Assembly (NCBI RefSeq): GCF_000758945.1
Contig: NZ_JRND01000003.1
Coordinates: forward strand, 62,001-126,000
Length of the DNA stretch: 64,000 bases
From: Lancefieldella parvula_C
GTDB lineage: Bacteria; Actinomycetota; Coriobacteriia; Coriobacteriales; Atopobiaceae
Direction: 5' to 3'
Under the pieces are notes generated by a model. It had not been told where the DNA came from, made no database searches, and saw nothing but the letters and a program-made list of their open reading frames with translations. Made by a program: the position numbers and the translations under genes. Shown here piece after piece: positions 41,733 through 51,263 of the stretch (its first letter is position 1; the number at the start of each line of letters is the position of its first letter).

Positions 41733-42305
41733 CTACTTTTTGACCTCGTAGTGGCTCTTTACCGTAAACGTAATAACATAGGTCTTACGATACGACTCTG
41801 GTGCAGAAGTAAGAATTGCACAGTCGGTCAGATTGTAGTTAGTTGGGTGTGCAAGAGCCTGATCAACGGTGTTGCCAATCTCTTCTGCAGATTCAAGTAC
41901 CTGGGCCCTCTGAGCTGCATCGATAGTTGCTTTTCTCATCAAATCAAACTGATCTGCGGTACCCTCAATGCGAATGATAATGGGCCAAAGGCTGTCTTTA
42001 TCAATCTGAGTGGTAATTTGAAGATCTGGATACAGGCTGTTATCAAAGCTGAATCCATCAGGAATATGGTAGGTGCCATAGCCAGTTGCGTTGGAATTGT
42101 TTGATGAGGAGCTAGAAGAGCTTGAAGAATCCTCTTTTTTCTCGTCTTTCTTTTCTTCTTTTTGTTCTGACGTGGTGGATTTAGTCTGGTCTTGTTTGTT
42201 TTCTGTTTGTGAGCAGCCAGACAAAATGCCCACACTCAAGGCTGACGTTACCAGTAGTACAAAAAATGCAGTAAAGAACTTGCTCATCCTAGAGCTACGC
42301 TTCAT
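41733..42305 (-). CDS. Lipoprotein with poly-Ser linker, unknown function
   Basis: The 190-residue protein has a signal peptide with lipobox I-L-S-G-C (Cys near residue 31). A low-complexity Lys/Glu/Asp/Ser stretch follows, including a run of nine serines. A globular domain of about 110 residues (I-P-D-G-F-S-F-D-N through T-F-T-V-K-S-H-Y-E) completes it. The domain is not recognised. GGAGGT precedes the ATG. It is probably anchored to the outer face of the membrane. Confidence 0.75.
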   Translation of the reverse strand: MKRSSRMSKFFTAFFVLLVTSALSVGILSGCSQTENKQDQTKSTTSEQKEEKKDEKKEDSSSSSSSSSNNSNATGYGTYHIPDGFSFDNSLYPDLQITTQIDKDSLWPIIIRIEGTADQFDLMRKATIDAAQRAQVLESAEEIGNTVDQALAHPTNYNLTDCAILTSAPESYRKTYVITFTVKSHYEVKK

Positions 42306-42420
42306 TTGACCTCCATTAAACGGAACGTGCCAACTACTAGGAACTCACTGCGATTGTACCCAGCAAATAGTGCTTCTTAGCTGGGAGAATATTTCACAAC
42401 ATAAAATAATGTTTCATCTT

Positions 42421-42732
42421 TTATGCTTCCCAAAGAAAGCGCTTCATATCAACCTTGCCGTTTTGTAGAAACCTCACTCCCTCTGCTTCAAGAAGCTCTC
42501 GCTGAGCGTCAGGTCCACCAAAGGCAAAGCCTGGAGCAAGTGAGCCATCTTTAAAGACTACTCGGTGACACGGTACACCGCCCGCAACGCCAGGACTTTG
42601 ATGCATAGCAAATCCCACATAGCGAGCTTTTCTTGGCTCCCCTATCATGCGAGCTATCTGCCCATACGTGCCAACCCTACCCTCAGGAATTTGCTTGACC
42701 ACTGAAAACGCACGCTGAAAGAAGTTGTCCAT
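42421..42732 (-). CDS. MGMT-family DNA alkyltransferase, single domain
   Basis: The 103-residue protein is the methylated-DNA--protein-cysteine methyltransferase domain alone: V-G-T-Y-G-Q-I-A-R-M-I and G-V-P-C-H-R-V-V with the acceptor cysteine. Alkyltransferase-like proteins of this size commonly have Trp or Ala in place of the Cys; the Cys here suggests it may repair alkylguanine itself. The usual Ogt/AdaB N-terminal domain is missing. Confidence 0.85.
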   Translation of the reverse strand: MDNFFQRAFSVVKQIPEGRVGTYGQIARMIGEPRKARYVGFAMHQSPGVAGGVPCHRVVFKDGSLAPGFAFGGPDAQRELLEAEGVRFLQNGKVDMKRFLWEA

Positions 42733-42811
42733 ATCTCGCCCACTCTATCTTCACGGTTACCGGGAATTACTTGCTCATTTTATGTTGGAATGCTATCGTA
42801 TCAAAAGCAAA

Positions 42812-42888
<77 letters not shown>

Positions 42889-42897
42889 GAATTTCTC

Positions 42898-42924
42898 GCC
42901 AGGAGTTTTCCTGGCTTTTTCTTT
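42898..42924 (+). terminator. Terminator of tRNA-Pro
   Basis: The stem GCCAGGA / TCCTGGC is followed by TTTTTCTTT. The left flank contains one copy of TTCTCGCC. Confidence 0.9.
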
Positions 42925-42980
42925 ATATATAGAAGTAGTTTATTAAAACCGATTTGATATAAGTTGTAGCATAGACAAAG

Positions 42981-43641
42981 TGACAAATTGGAAGTTATCG
43001 AGGTGAAATATGCAAGATAAAAAAGGTTTTGATTTATGGGCAGATGATTATGATAAGAGTGTAGGTTTGTCTGACAAATACGGCTCGTATCCTTTTGCAG
43101 GCTACAAATCTATTCTTAATGTAATTTATAATCGTGTAATTTGTTCATCTGCGAAGACTGTCTTAGATATTGGGTTTGGAACAGCAGTACTGACTTCAAG
43201 ATTATATGAAAACGGCTGTACGATTTACGGACAAGATTTTTCAGATAGAATGATTGAAATTGCAAAAGTGAAAATGCCTAAAGCAAGTTTGTATGAAGGC
43301 GATTTTTCCAATGGCTTGGTGGAACCTATACAGAAACAAAAGTATGACGCGATCATTGCTACATATTCTCTCCATCATCTTACAGACTTTCAAAAAGTAG
43401 ATTTTATTACATCATTATTTAAGCTGTTGAACGAGGGAGGATGTATATATATCGGAGATATAGCATTTGAAACTCGGTCATTACTTCAAGAATGTATGCG
43501 GATTGCGGCGGATGAATGGGACGGTGATGAAATGTATTTTGTATGGGATGAGCTAAAAGGTCAATTTCCAGAAATGCGATTTGAAAAAATGTCTGACTGT
43601 GCAGGACTTATCACCTTGCAAAAATAACTTCCAGTTTGTCA
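42981..43641. repeat. 18-bp inverted repeat bracketing a methyltransferase gene
   Basis: The left arm TGACAAATTGGAAGTTAT (42981-42998) and right arm ATAACTTCCAGTTTGTCA (43624-43641) are complementary at 17 of 18 positions. They enclose exactly one gene: the left arm ends 11 bases before its ATG, and the right arm includes its stop codon. No target-site duplication was seen. It may be a small mobile cassette or an RNA clamp. Confidence 0.65.
43010..43627 (+). CDS. Class I SAM-dependent methyltransferase inside an inverted repeat
   Basis: The 205-residue protein has the SAM motif V-L-D-I-G-F-G-T-A-V-L, the acid motif in I-Y-G-Q-D-F-S, and Y-D-A-I-I-A-T-Y-S-L-H-H-L-T. It resembles small Firmicutes methyltransferases of the YrrT type. 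It is strongly AT-rich compared with the surrounding genes, with AAA/ATA-type codons, which suggests transfer. The AGGTGA ribosome site is 2 bases from the left inverted-repeat arm, so pairing of the arms could affect translation. Confidence 0.85.
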   Translation: MQDKKGFDLWADDYDKSVGLSDKYGSYPFAGYKSILNVIYNRVICSSAKTVLDIGFGTAVLTSRLYENGCTIYGQDFSDRMIEIAKVKMPKASLYEGDFSNGLVEPIQKQKYDAIIATYSLHHLTDFQKVDFITSLFKLLNEGGCIYIGDIAFETRSLLQECMRIAADEWDGDEMYFVWDELKGQFPEMRFEKMSDCAGLITLQK

Positions 43642-43657
43642 ATTACAGGTGACATTA

Positions 43658-43690
43658 AAAGAGCCAGCCCACTCAAGGTGCTGGCTCTTT
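43658..43690. terminator. Bidirectional terminator
   Basis: A perfect 11-bp stem, AAAGAGCCAGC / GCTGGCTCTTT, with A/T-rich flanks lies between the methyltransferase and the convergent ABC exporter. Confidence 0.85.
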
Positions 43691-43708
43691 CAAAAAATCC
43701 ATTCTAAT

Positions 43709-45553
43709 TTATGTGTCTGTGCCTTCAAACTGACTCTCGTACAGATTGGCGTAGAAGCCGCCTTTAGCTAAGAGCTCATCATGGGTGCCGCGTTCAAGAA
43801 TTGAGCCGTCCTTGAGGACAAGAATACAATCTGCACCTTGGATGGTTGAGAGCCTGTGAGCAACAACCAGTGAAGTTCTTCCCTTCATGATGGTATCAAA
43901 CGCCTTCTGTACCAGCTGTTCTGTACGCGTATCAATGCTTGAAGTCGCCTCGTCCAGAAGCAGAATAGGTGGATTGGCAAGCATGACACGAGCAATGCAG
44001 AGAAGCTGCTGCTGGCCCTGAGATAAAGATCCGCCAGACTCTCCTACCATGGTGTCGTAACCCTGAGAAAGCTGCTGAATAAACTCGTGTGCCTGAGCCT
44101 TTTGAGCTGCAGCGATAATCTCTTCATCGGTGGCATCAGGCTTTGCATAGCGGATGTTCTCTTTGATGGTTCCCTTAAACAGCCACGTATCCTGTAGCAC
44201 CATGCCAAACTGCTCTCTCAGCGATGCACGGGTGAGCTTTTGCGTGTTATGACCGTCTACATAAATTGCGCCAGAATCAATGCTATAGAACCTGAGTAGC
44301 AGGTTAATAAGGGTGGTCTTGCCGCAGCCAGTTGGGCCAACAAGAGCAATCTTCTGGCCAGGCTCTGCTCTGAATGAGATGTGGCTGAGCAGCGGGTGCT
44401 TAGGATCATAGGAGAACGCCACGTCATCAAACTCAATGGAGCCCTGTGGATTCTGGATGACTTCAGCGTCTACTGGATCAGGCTTGATTTCCTTTGCATC
44501 GAGAAGATCAAAAACTCGACGAGCGCTTGCATAGGCTGTCTGAACCTGTGTAACAACTGCAGAAATGGCGTTAAAAGGCTTCATGTACTGGTTGGCATAC
44601 GAGAGGAAGCTCTGCACCTGACCAATGGTGAGCACAGAAGGAACGCCCGTCAAAACGCAAATGCAGCCAAGTCCAGCTACCAGTGCGTAAATAAAGTTGT
44701 TTACCAAGCGCGTGGAAGGATTAGAAAGCGATGAAGCAAACTGAGCGCGCTCTCCTACTACACGGAGTTTCTCGTTAATAGCTTCAAACTGCTCAATAAT
44801 GGCATCTTTGTGAGCAAAAGCAGTAATGAGTTCCTGGTTAGAGACCATCTCTTCTGCGTATCCGCCTAGCTGACCCTGGTAGCCCTGCTGCTTGCTAAAA
44901 GATGAGCTTGCGTATTTGGTAATGGCGGAAGCAACAATAATAGAGAGCGGTGTAGCTAGAGCAACTACAAGGCCCATAGGAATCGACATATAGAACATGA
45001 AGCATAAGGTTCCAATAATGGTCACTACGCCCGTAAGGAACTGCGTCAGGCCCTGTTGAAGGCCATCACCAAGCTGATCAACATCGTTAACTACCCTAGA
45101 GAGCAAGTCTCCCTGAGAATGCGTGTCAATGTATGAGAGCGGCAAGTTTGCCACCTTAGCATGAGCCGCGTTTCTGAGATCGCGTGTAACCAGGTAGGTA
45201 AGCTTATTGGTAGACCAAGAAGCTAGCCACTGCGTAGCACTTGCAAGCAAAACTACCAGTGAGAGCTGAGCGAGCGTAGGCAAAAGTGCTGCCTCGGCGC
45301 CCTGGACCAGCCTGATGAGCTGGTCGATGGCACTACCCACAATGATGGGTACCCAGAGCTGCAGAATAACGGTTGCAATAGATGACACAGACGCCAGAAC
45401 CAGAAAACCTCTGTGAGGAGAAATCCATGCAGCTAGTCGGCGTGTGACTTCTGCTGCGGACATGGAGATAGCGTCAGCAGAGCCGCCTTTGCCGTGCTCA
45501 GGAGCGCTTGATGCAATAGCGGAGGTGCTTCCACCAGAATACATATCGGCCAT
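43709..45553 (-). CDS. ABC exporter, fused permease/ATPase, subunit 2
   Basis: The 614-residue half-transporter has six predicted membrane helices (residues about 50-330) and an ATPase domain. Walker A is G-P-T-G-C-G-K-T-T, the signature region is L-S-Q-G-Q-Q-Q-L, and Walker B is I-L-L-L-D-E-A-T-S-S-I-D. An N-terminal cytoplasmic extension rich in Ser/Ala/Gly precedes the membrane domain. Its start overlaps the stop of the partner gene. The pair forms a heterodimeric type I exporter; the cargo (peptide, lipid or drug) is unknown. Confidence 0.9.
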   Translation of the reverse strand: MADMYSGGSTSAIASSAPEHGKGGSADAISMSAAEVTRRLAAWISPHRGFLVLASVSSIATVILQLWVPIIVGSAIDQLIRLVQGAEAALLPTLAQLSLVVLLASATQWLASWSTNKLTYLVTRDLRNAAHAKVANLPLSYIDTHSQGDLLSRVVNDVDQLGDGLQQGLTQFLTGVVTIIGTLCFMFYMSIPMGLVVALATPLSIIVASAITKYASSSFSKQQGYQGQLGGYAEEMVSNQELITAFAHKDAIIEQFEAINEKLRVVGERAQFASSLSNPSTRLVNNFIYALVAGLGCICVLTGVPSVLTIGQVQSFLSYANQYMKPFNAISAVVTQVQTAYASARRVFDLLDAKEIKPDPVDAEVIQNPQGSIEFDDVAFSYDPKHPLLSHISFRAEPGQKIALVGPTGCGKTTLINLLLRFYSIDSGAIYVDGHNTQKLTRASLREQFGMVLQDTWLFKGTIKENIRYAKPDATDEEIIAAAQKAQAHEFIQQLSQGYDTMVGESGGSLSQGQQQLLCIARVMLANPPILLLDEATSSIDTRTEQLVQKAFDTIMKGRTSLVVAHRLSTIQGADCILVLKDGSILERGTHDELLAKGGFYANLYESQFEGTDT

Positions 45554-47298
45554 TACTCCACCTCCTCAGGACGAAGCTGTGAAAGACAAATCTCTTTATA
45601 CAGCGAACACGAGGCGAGAAGTTCTTTGTGCGTCCCTAGCCCCACTTGTTTGCCATGGTCAAGAACAAGGATCTTATCTGCCTGCATAACTGCAGCTACA
45701 CGCTGAGAAATAATGATACTTGTAGTGGTGGCGCTGAGCTTGCGAAGGGCTGCGCGGAGGTGTGCATCCGTAGCAAAATCGAGTGCGGAAGCAGCGTCGT
45801 CCAAGATGACAATGCGTGGACTTCCTACCAGAGCACGAGCAATGGTCAAGCGCTGGCGCTGACCACCCGAGAAGTTCTTGCCGCCACGCTCAACAATGCT
45901 GTCAAGCTGATCGGGTTTCTCGCGCACAAAGTCTGCTGCCTGAGCAACCTCAAGAGCTGACCAAAGCTCCTCGTCGGTAGCGTTTGGATTCTTCCAGCAG
46001 AGATTAGAGCGAATGGTGCCACTGACCAGTGAAGTGTGCTGCGGAACAAAGCCAATAAGGGAACGCAACTGCTCAAACGTATACGTTTTGACGTCGTGGC
46101 CAAAGACACTTACAGAACCGGTCTCCGTATCAAAAAGACGTGGAATAAGTGCGGCAAAGCTGGACTTACCAGAGCCCGTACCGCCAATAATGCCCAGCGT
46201 CTGACCAGCCTGGAGCAAGAGGTTGATGCCAGAAAGTGCAGGCTCTCCTCCACCATCGTAGACAAGTGAGGCGTCTTTGAATGCCACAGCGGTGCCGGTA
46301 AAATCGGACTCTGTGAGGTTGATTTGCCTGTTTCCCTCATCGGTGAGCGTGGGCTTGGTGTTGAGTACTTCCATAATACGATTAGCAGATGCCACACCGC
46401 GTGTAATGATAATAACCAGGTTAGCAACGTAGCCAATAGCCAAAAGCGCACTGGTCATATAGCTGACAAGTGCTACCACGGTTCCTTGCGATAGTGTACC
46501 CGCGGTAATCTGAGGTGCCGCAAGCCAAAGTGTTACGGCAATTCCCAGGTACATGACTAGGAAGGTTGCAGGATTTAGCAATGCCGAATAATTTGCAGCA
46601 TCAGTGGCCGTTTTTGTCTGAGCCAAAACCGCCTCGGAGAATTGTTCCTTCTCTTCTGACTCATGCCTAAAAGCCCTAATAACACGAATACCAGAAAGCA
46701 TTTGTCGCATATATAAAGAAACGGTATCAAGGCGCTTCTGCAGCTCAGTAAAGAGTGCAGTAGATTTACGTGCAACAAAAAAGAAAATAGCTGCTACCAA
46801 CACTGTTGCAATCAAGAAGACCATTCCAAGCTGAGCATCAAGCATAAGGGTGGCAATAATAGATCCAGCCGCTAGGATTGGCCATCTGACCAGCTGACGA
46901 ATGCCCAGAGCAACGGTAACCTGCACCTGATTAACATCGTTGATAAGACGGGTTACCAGCGTATCTGTTCCCAGTGCAGAAATATCGGCACTTGAGAGCT
47001 CTTGAATCTTCTTAAACAGCTCATTGCGCAAATCAGTTCCCGTGCGCTGAGAAACAATGGAAGCAATTTTCTGACAGACAAGCGTAAAACTAAAGCCCAC
47101 AACCGCAATAATTACCAGCAAAATGCCATAGCGAATAATGTCATACATGTTCGCCCCGTGAATTCCCAGGTCAATCATGCGCGCAATAATCAAAGGTGTA
47201 AGAAGGTCACCAATGACCTCAACACCCTTACAAAGCAAGGCAACAAAACTCTTTCGACCATATTTTGGCCATACAAATCTAGAGAGCAACTCTCCCAT
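45553..47298 (-). CDS. ABC exporter, fused permease/ATPase, subunit 1
   Basis: The 581-residue partner has a membrane domain and an ATPase with G-G-T-G-S-G-K-S-S, signature F-S-G-G-Q-R-Q-R, and Walker B I-V-I-L-D-D-A-A-S-A-L-D. The catalytic Glu after Walker B is Asp here, a known mark of the degenerate site in heterodimeric exporters. It lies directly after the ABC-F gene with no gap and overlaps its partner by one base. Confidence 0.9.
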   Translation of the reverse strand: MGELLSRFVWPKYGRKSFVALLCKGVEVIGDLLTPLIIARMIDLGIHGANMYDIIRYGILLVIIAVVGFSFTLVCQKIASIVSQRTGTDLRNELFKKIQELSSADISALGTDTLVTRLINDVNQVQVTVALGIRQLVRWPILAAGSIIATLMLDAQLGMVFLIATVLVAAIFFFVARKSTALFTELQKRLDTVSLYMRQMLSGIRVIRAFRHESEEKEQFSEAVLAQTKTATDAANYSALLNPATFLVMYLGIAVTLWLAAPQITAGTLSQGTVVALVSYMTSALLAIGYVANLVIIITRGVASANRIMEVLNTKPTLTDEGNRQINLTESDFTGTAVAFKDASLVYDGGGEPALSGINLLLQAGQTLGIIGGTGSGKSSFAALIPRLFDTETGSVSVFGHDVKTYTFEQLRSLIGFVPQHTSLVSGTIRSNLCWKNPNATDEELWSALEVAQAADFVREKPDQLDSIVERGGKNFSGGQRQRLTIARALVGSPRIVILDDAASALDFATDAHLRAALRKLSATTTSIIISQRVAAVMQADKILVLDHGKQVGLGTHKELLASCSLYKEICLSQLRPEEVE

Positions 47299-49170
47299 TT
47301 ACGCTTCACCAAGTTTCTCTGCTAGCGTTAACCACTCGTCTTCCAGCTCCATCAGCGCCGCTTCTGCGTCATCAAGCTGCTGCTGCAACTCCATCAAACG
47401 CTGCGCGTCAGTAGCATCAGCGGAGCTCATCTGCTCTCTAATCTGTTCTGGAAGCTCCTGAGCCTTTCCCATACGCCTCTCAATCGAATCAAAGCGCTTC
47501 TTGAGCTCGCGACGCTCAGCGTTGCTCAGCACCGCATCCTCCTGGCGAGAAGACCCATCTACCTGCGGCTCGTTTGTATCTGAACTGACGCGTGCACCCG
47601 ACAACTCCCCCGCTCTTCTCGCCGTTTGCTTTGCAGCATCAACCAGCTTGAGGTACTCGTCAACGCCGCCAGGAACGTGGCGAATGTGGCCGTCTATGAG
47701 GGCATATTGGTCATCGGTAACGCGCTCAATCAAGAAGCGATCATGGCTGACTACCAGAAGGGTTCCTGGCCACGAGTCCAGAAGGTCTTCTAGGACAGCC
47801 AGCATATCTGTATCTAGATCGTTGCCCGGCTCGTCCAGTACCAGCACGTTTGGCTCTTCCAGAAGAACACACAGAAGCGCCAGACGCCTACGCTGGCCAC
47901 CGGAGAGGTCTTGCAAGCGATTGGTAAACTCTCGACGGTCAAAGCCCAAGCTTTCAAGCAGCTGTGTTGGGCTTTGCATCTTGCCATTTACCAGGTAACT
48001 TGTCTTGTACTGGCCAAGCAGTTCAAGAACGGTCCACGTCTCTTTTGTGGCAAATGTATCAATCTGCTGAGAAAGCCATCCAAATTTGACAGACTTTCCT
48101 ACCTTTACCAGGCCAGACGTTGGTTGTAGTTGCTGTGTCATCAACTCAAGAAGCGTAGATTTACCAGCGCCATTCTCGCCCAAAATGCCATAGCGGTCTC
48201 CAGGGCCAATAAGCCATTCGACGTGCTTAATGACGTCTACCTGTGCATTTTGATCTGCTTCCGTTGTCTGCGCGGTATTTTTATAAGCAAAAGAGACATC
48301 ATGCATCTCAATAACCTGCTTGCCTAGCCTGGAGACTGCCATGCGTTTGAGCTCAAGCGTGTTTCTAAGTGGTGGATCTTCGGCTAGAAGCTCCATGGCA
48401 GCATCAATCCTAAACTTAGGCTTTGACGTGCGAGCCTTTGCACCATGAGCAAGCCAGTTAAGCTCTTTTCTGAGCGTATTCTGACGGCGCTCTTCCATCA
48501 CCGCTGCCTGTCTATCACGTTCAACTCGAGCTTGAATGTAGGCAGAATAGCCGCCGTCAAATGGGTCGATAACCCCGTCGTGGACTTCCCACATGTGGTC
48601 GCAAACCTCATCCAAGAACCAACGGTCATGTGTGACCAGGATGAGGGCACCACTTCCCTCTGACCAGCGGTTTTTAAGGTGATTTGCAAGCCACTGAATA
48701 GCGTGAAGATCAAGGTGGTTAGTTGGCTCGTCAATAAGCATTAAATCCCAGGTGCCCACAAGCAGTCGAGCCAAATCGCAGCGTCTACGCTGACCTCCAG
48801 AAAGCTCTCCTACCAGACCATTCCAGTCTAAGTCTCCAATGAGTTCATCAATAATCTTACGGATACGAGCGTCAGATGCCCACTCGTACTCTGGCGTATC
48901 TCCCACAACAGCACTGCAAACTGTCTGTGAATCAGAAAGTGAATCACTTTGGCCCATGTAGCCTACTTGAATGCCACTTCTCCAAATTACGTTTCCGGAA
49001 TCAGGCTCAATTCTATGGGCGATAAGATCTAAGAGGGTTGATTTTCCATCGCCGTTTTTGCCCACAACACCAATACGGTCACCCTCATTAACGCCAATAG
49101 TCTGGTTGGTAAGAACCTTCTTACCAGGCCATTCCATAGAAATTTGTTCGCAACCTACCAGAATTCCCAC
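47299..49170 (-). CDS. ABC-F family ATPase (Uup-like)
   Basis: The 623-residue soluble protein has two ABC domains (Walker A G-K-N-G-D-G-K-S-T and G-E-N-G-A-G-K-S-T; two L-S-G-G-Q-R-R-R signatures), a linker, and a C-terminal coiled coil (about residues 545-620), as in Uup. No membrane segment is present. ABC-F proteins act on the ribosome, and Uup also affects transposon excision and DNA structure. The start is GTG, sharing a base with the nfo stop (TAGTG). Confidence 0.9.
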   Translation of the reverse strand: MGILVGCEQISMEWPGKKVLTNQTIGVNEGDRIGVVGKNGDGKSTLLDLIAHRIEPDSGNVIWRSGIQVGYMGQSDSLSDSQTVCSAVVGDTPEYEWASDARIRKIIDELIGDLDWNGLVGELSGGQRRRCDLARLLVGTWDLMLIDEPTNHLDLHAIQWLANHLKNRWSEGSGALILVTHDRWFLDEVCDHMWEVHDGVIDPFDGGYSAYIQARVERDRQAAVMEERRQNTLRKELNWLAHGAKARTSKPKFRIDAAMELLAEDPPLRNTLELKRMAVSRLGKQVIEMHDVSFAYKNTAQTTEADQNAQVDVIKHVEWLIGPGDRYGILGENGAGKSTLLELMTQQLQPTSGLVKVGKSVKFGWLSQQIDTFATKETWTVLELLGQYKTSYLVNGKMQSPTQLLESLGFDRREFTNRLQDLSGGQRRRLALLCVLLEEPNVLVLDEPGNDLDTDMLAVLEDLLDSWPGTLLVVSHDRFLIERVTDDQYALIDGHIRHVPGGVDEYLKLVDAAKQTARRAGELSGARVSSDTNEPQVDGSSRQEDAVLSNAERRELKKRFDSIERRMGKAQELPEQIREQMSSADATDAQRLMELQQQLDDAEAALMELEDEWLTLAEKLGEA

Positions 49171-50021
49171 TAGTTATCACCTAAAAAAGAACGAAGTAAC
49201 GCAATTTCTTCTCTCCAACCAGAAAGCTCAGAATGAGGAGTCTCCAAAATCATAGGAAGCGTGTTGACGCGCGGATTAGTCACCACAGCGCGGAACGTTT
49301 CTAATCCAATGAAGCCTTTGCCAATCTGCTCATGTCTATCTTTATGAGCCCCAAGAGGATTCTTGGAGTCATTAAGATGCAAGGCTTTGAGCTTTTTCAA
49401 GCCAACTATCTGATCAAATGTATCTAGAACAGCATCAAAATTTTCTACAATTTCATAGCCGCCATCGTGAACATGACAGGTATCAAGGCACACGCCCATA
49501 AGTTCGGGGTGGTTTACCCTATCTAGAATTGCAGCAATCTCTTCAAACGTTTTGCCAACTTCAGTGCCCTTACCAGCCATAGTTTCAAGAAGCACGGTAG
49601 TATGCTGGCCTTCAAAAAGGCAATCATTAAGCGCACTTGAAATCTGCTCAATTGCCACGTCAGAACCTTGACCTACATGGCTACCAGGATGAAAGTTGTA
49701 ATAATTACCAGGCAGATACTCCATACGCTCAAGATCTTCTGTGAGCGCTCGACGAGCAAAATCCCTGGTCTCGTCTTTTGCTGAGCACAAGTTCATGGTG
49801 TAAGGAGCATGCGCAACCAGAGGTCCAAAGTGATGAGCCTCTAGAAGTTCTCTGAGCCTTGCAACATCAGCCTCATCTAGAGCCTTAGCGTTGCTACCAC
49901 GAGGATTTCTAGTAAAGAAAGCAAAGGTAGTTGCCCCAATAGAAAGAGCATCCTTACCCATTGCCTCCCAGCCCTTACCTGCAGAGAGATGGCATCCAAT
50001 AAAGAGTTCTTCTGGTCGCAC
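49170..50021 (-). CDS. nfo: Deoxyribonuclease IV (endonuclease IV)
   Basis: The 283-residue AP endonuclease would cut 5' to abasic sites in base excision repair. Family residues are visible: F-I-G-C-H-L-S-A-G-K-G, H-A-P-Y-T-M-N-L, N-F-H-P-G-S-H-V-G-Q-G, L-L-E-T-M-A-G-K-G, V-C-L-D-T-C-H-V-H and H-L-N-D-S-K. The GTG at 50021 gives an N-terminus typical of the family, and the GAGGAG site lies in the last codons of coaBC. Upstream in-frame starts lie inside coaBC and are rejected. Confidence 0.93.
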   Translation of the reverse strand: MRPEELFIGCHLSAGKGWEAMGKDALSIGATTFAFFTRNPRGSNAKALDEADVARLRELLEAHHFGPLVAHAPYTMNLCSAKDETRDFARRALTEDLERMEYLPGNYYNFHPGSHVGQGSDVAIEQISSALNDCLFEGQHTTVLLETMAGKGTEVGKTFEEIAAILDRVNHPELMGVCLDTCHVHDGGYEIVENFDAVLDTFDQIVGLKKLKALHLNDSKNPLGAHKDRHEQIGKGFIGLETFRAVVTNPRVNTLPMILETPHSELSGWREEIALLRSFLGDN

Positions 50022-50022
50022 G

Positions 50023-51249
50023 TTATGCACGCTCCTCAAGCATTTTGGCCACACGGTCCAAAAGCTCTGAAGCTACGTCAGCAAGTGGCAAAGTCTCAAG
50101 CTGTTCTACACCTTGAGGAGTTACAAAAGCCACGCGGTCTGTATCTGAACCAAAGGTTGAATCTGGTCTAGACACATCATTTGCCACAATCATGGAACAA
50201 CCTTTACGCTCAAGTTTAGCCTGAGCATGCTTCAAAAGGTTATTTGTCTCTGCTGCAAAACCTACGACAACCTGGTCTTTCTTAGTTTTAGAAAGGCTGG
50301 CGAGAATATCGGTGGTTTCTTTAAGGTCAATAGATTCAAGATACTCTTGTGATTTCTTGAGCTTATGATCTGCTGGATGAGCAGGCGTGTAATCGGCAAC
50401 AGCTGCTGTCAAAATAGCGACGTCAACGCTGTCAAAGACGTCTGTACAAGCCTTATACATATCTTCAGCAGATACAACTCTCTGAATAATGACACCCTGA
50501 GGAGGCTCAAGATGCGTAGGACCAGAAATAAGTGTGACTTCTGCTCCACGATTAGCTGCAACTTTAGCCACGGTATAGCCAAGTTTACCTGTAGAACAGT
50601 TGGCAATAAAGCGAACTGGATCGATCTTCTCGTGAGTAGGACCTGCAGTAATAAGAAGCTTTTTACCTACAAGATCTTGCTTGGATGGCGCAGCGTCATT
50701 GCCAGAAAGAACCTTCAGTGTATCGTCTACAATCTGTTGTACTGGAGCAAGCTTTCCGTCGCCGGTATAGCCGCAAGCAAGACGGCCTGACTCAGGCATT
50801 ACCATCTGGATTCCACGCTGACGGAGCAGTGCGACATTTGCCTGAGTGGCTGGATTTTTCCACATATGCGTATTCATGGCCGGGGCCACAAGAACTGGCG
50901 TGTGAGCTGCTAGAAGCGTTGTACTTGCAGCGTCATCAGTTATACCATGAGCCATCTTTGCCATGATATTGGCAGTAGCTGGTACAACTACCATGCAATC
51001 TGCCCAATCGGCAAGGTCAACGTGAGCAACTGGAGTTTCGGCATTGTTGTAGAGCGACTGCACTACCTCATGATGCGTTAATGCTTCAAAGGTAGTCTTT
51101 CCTACAAATTGAGCTGCATCTTCTGTCATAACAACACGAACGTCGCAGTCAGCTTTCTGAAGGCCTCGGAGCACTTCGCAGGCTTTATATGCAGCAATTC
51201 CTCCGCACACCACAAGGCATACAGAGGACTGAGCGGTTTTATCCAACAT
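50023..51249 (-). CDS. coaBC: Bifunctional phosphopantothenoylcysteine decarboxylase/phosphopantothenate--cysteine ligase
   Basis: The 408-residue protein catalyses two steps of coenzyme A synthesis. The CoaC half has G-G-I-A-A-Y-K, the active-site histidine region H-V-D-L-A-D-W-A-D, P-A-M-N-T-H-M-W and the G-R-L-A-C-G-Y-T-G-D-G cysteine loop. The CoaB half has I-T-A-G-P-T-H-E-K-I-D-P-V-R-F and A-A-V-A-D-Y. It sits 14 bases after the zinc-ribbon gene. Confidence 0.96.
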   Translation of the reverse strand: MLDKTAQSSVCLVVCGGIAAYKACEVLRGLQKADCDVRVVMTEDAAQFVGKTTFEALTHHEVVQSLYNNAETPVAHVDLADWADCMVVVPATANIMAKMAHGITDDAASTTLLAAHTPVLVAPAMNTHMWKNPATQANVALLRQRGIQMVMPESGRLACGYTGDGKLAPVQQIVDDTLKVLSGNDAAPSKQDLVGKKLLITAGPTHEKIDPVRFIANCSTGKLGYTVAKVAANRGAEVTLISGPTHLEPPQGVIIQRVVSAEDMYKACTDVFDSVDVAILTAAVADYTPAHPADHKLKKSQEYLESIDLKETTDILASLSKTKKDQVVVGFAAETNNLLKHAQAKLERKGCSMIVANDVSRPDSTFGSDTDRVAFVTPQGVEQLETLPLADVASELLDRVAKMLEERA

Positions 51250-51263
51250 AGTGATAAATTCCT

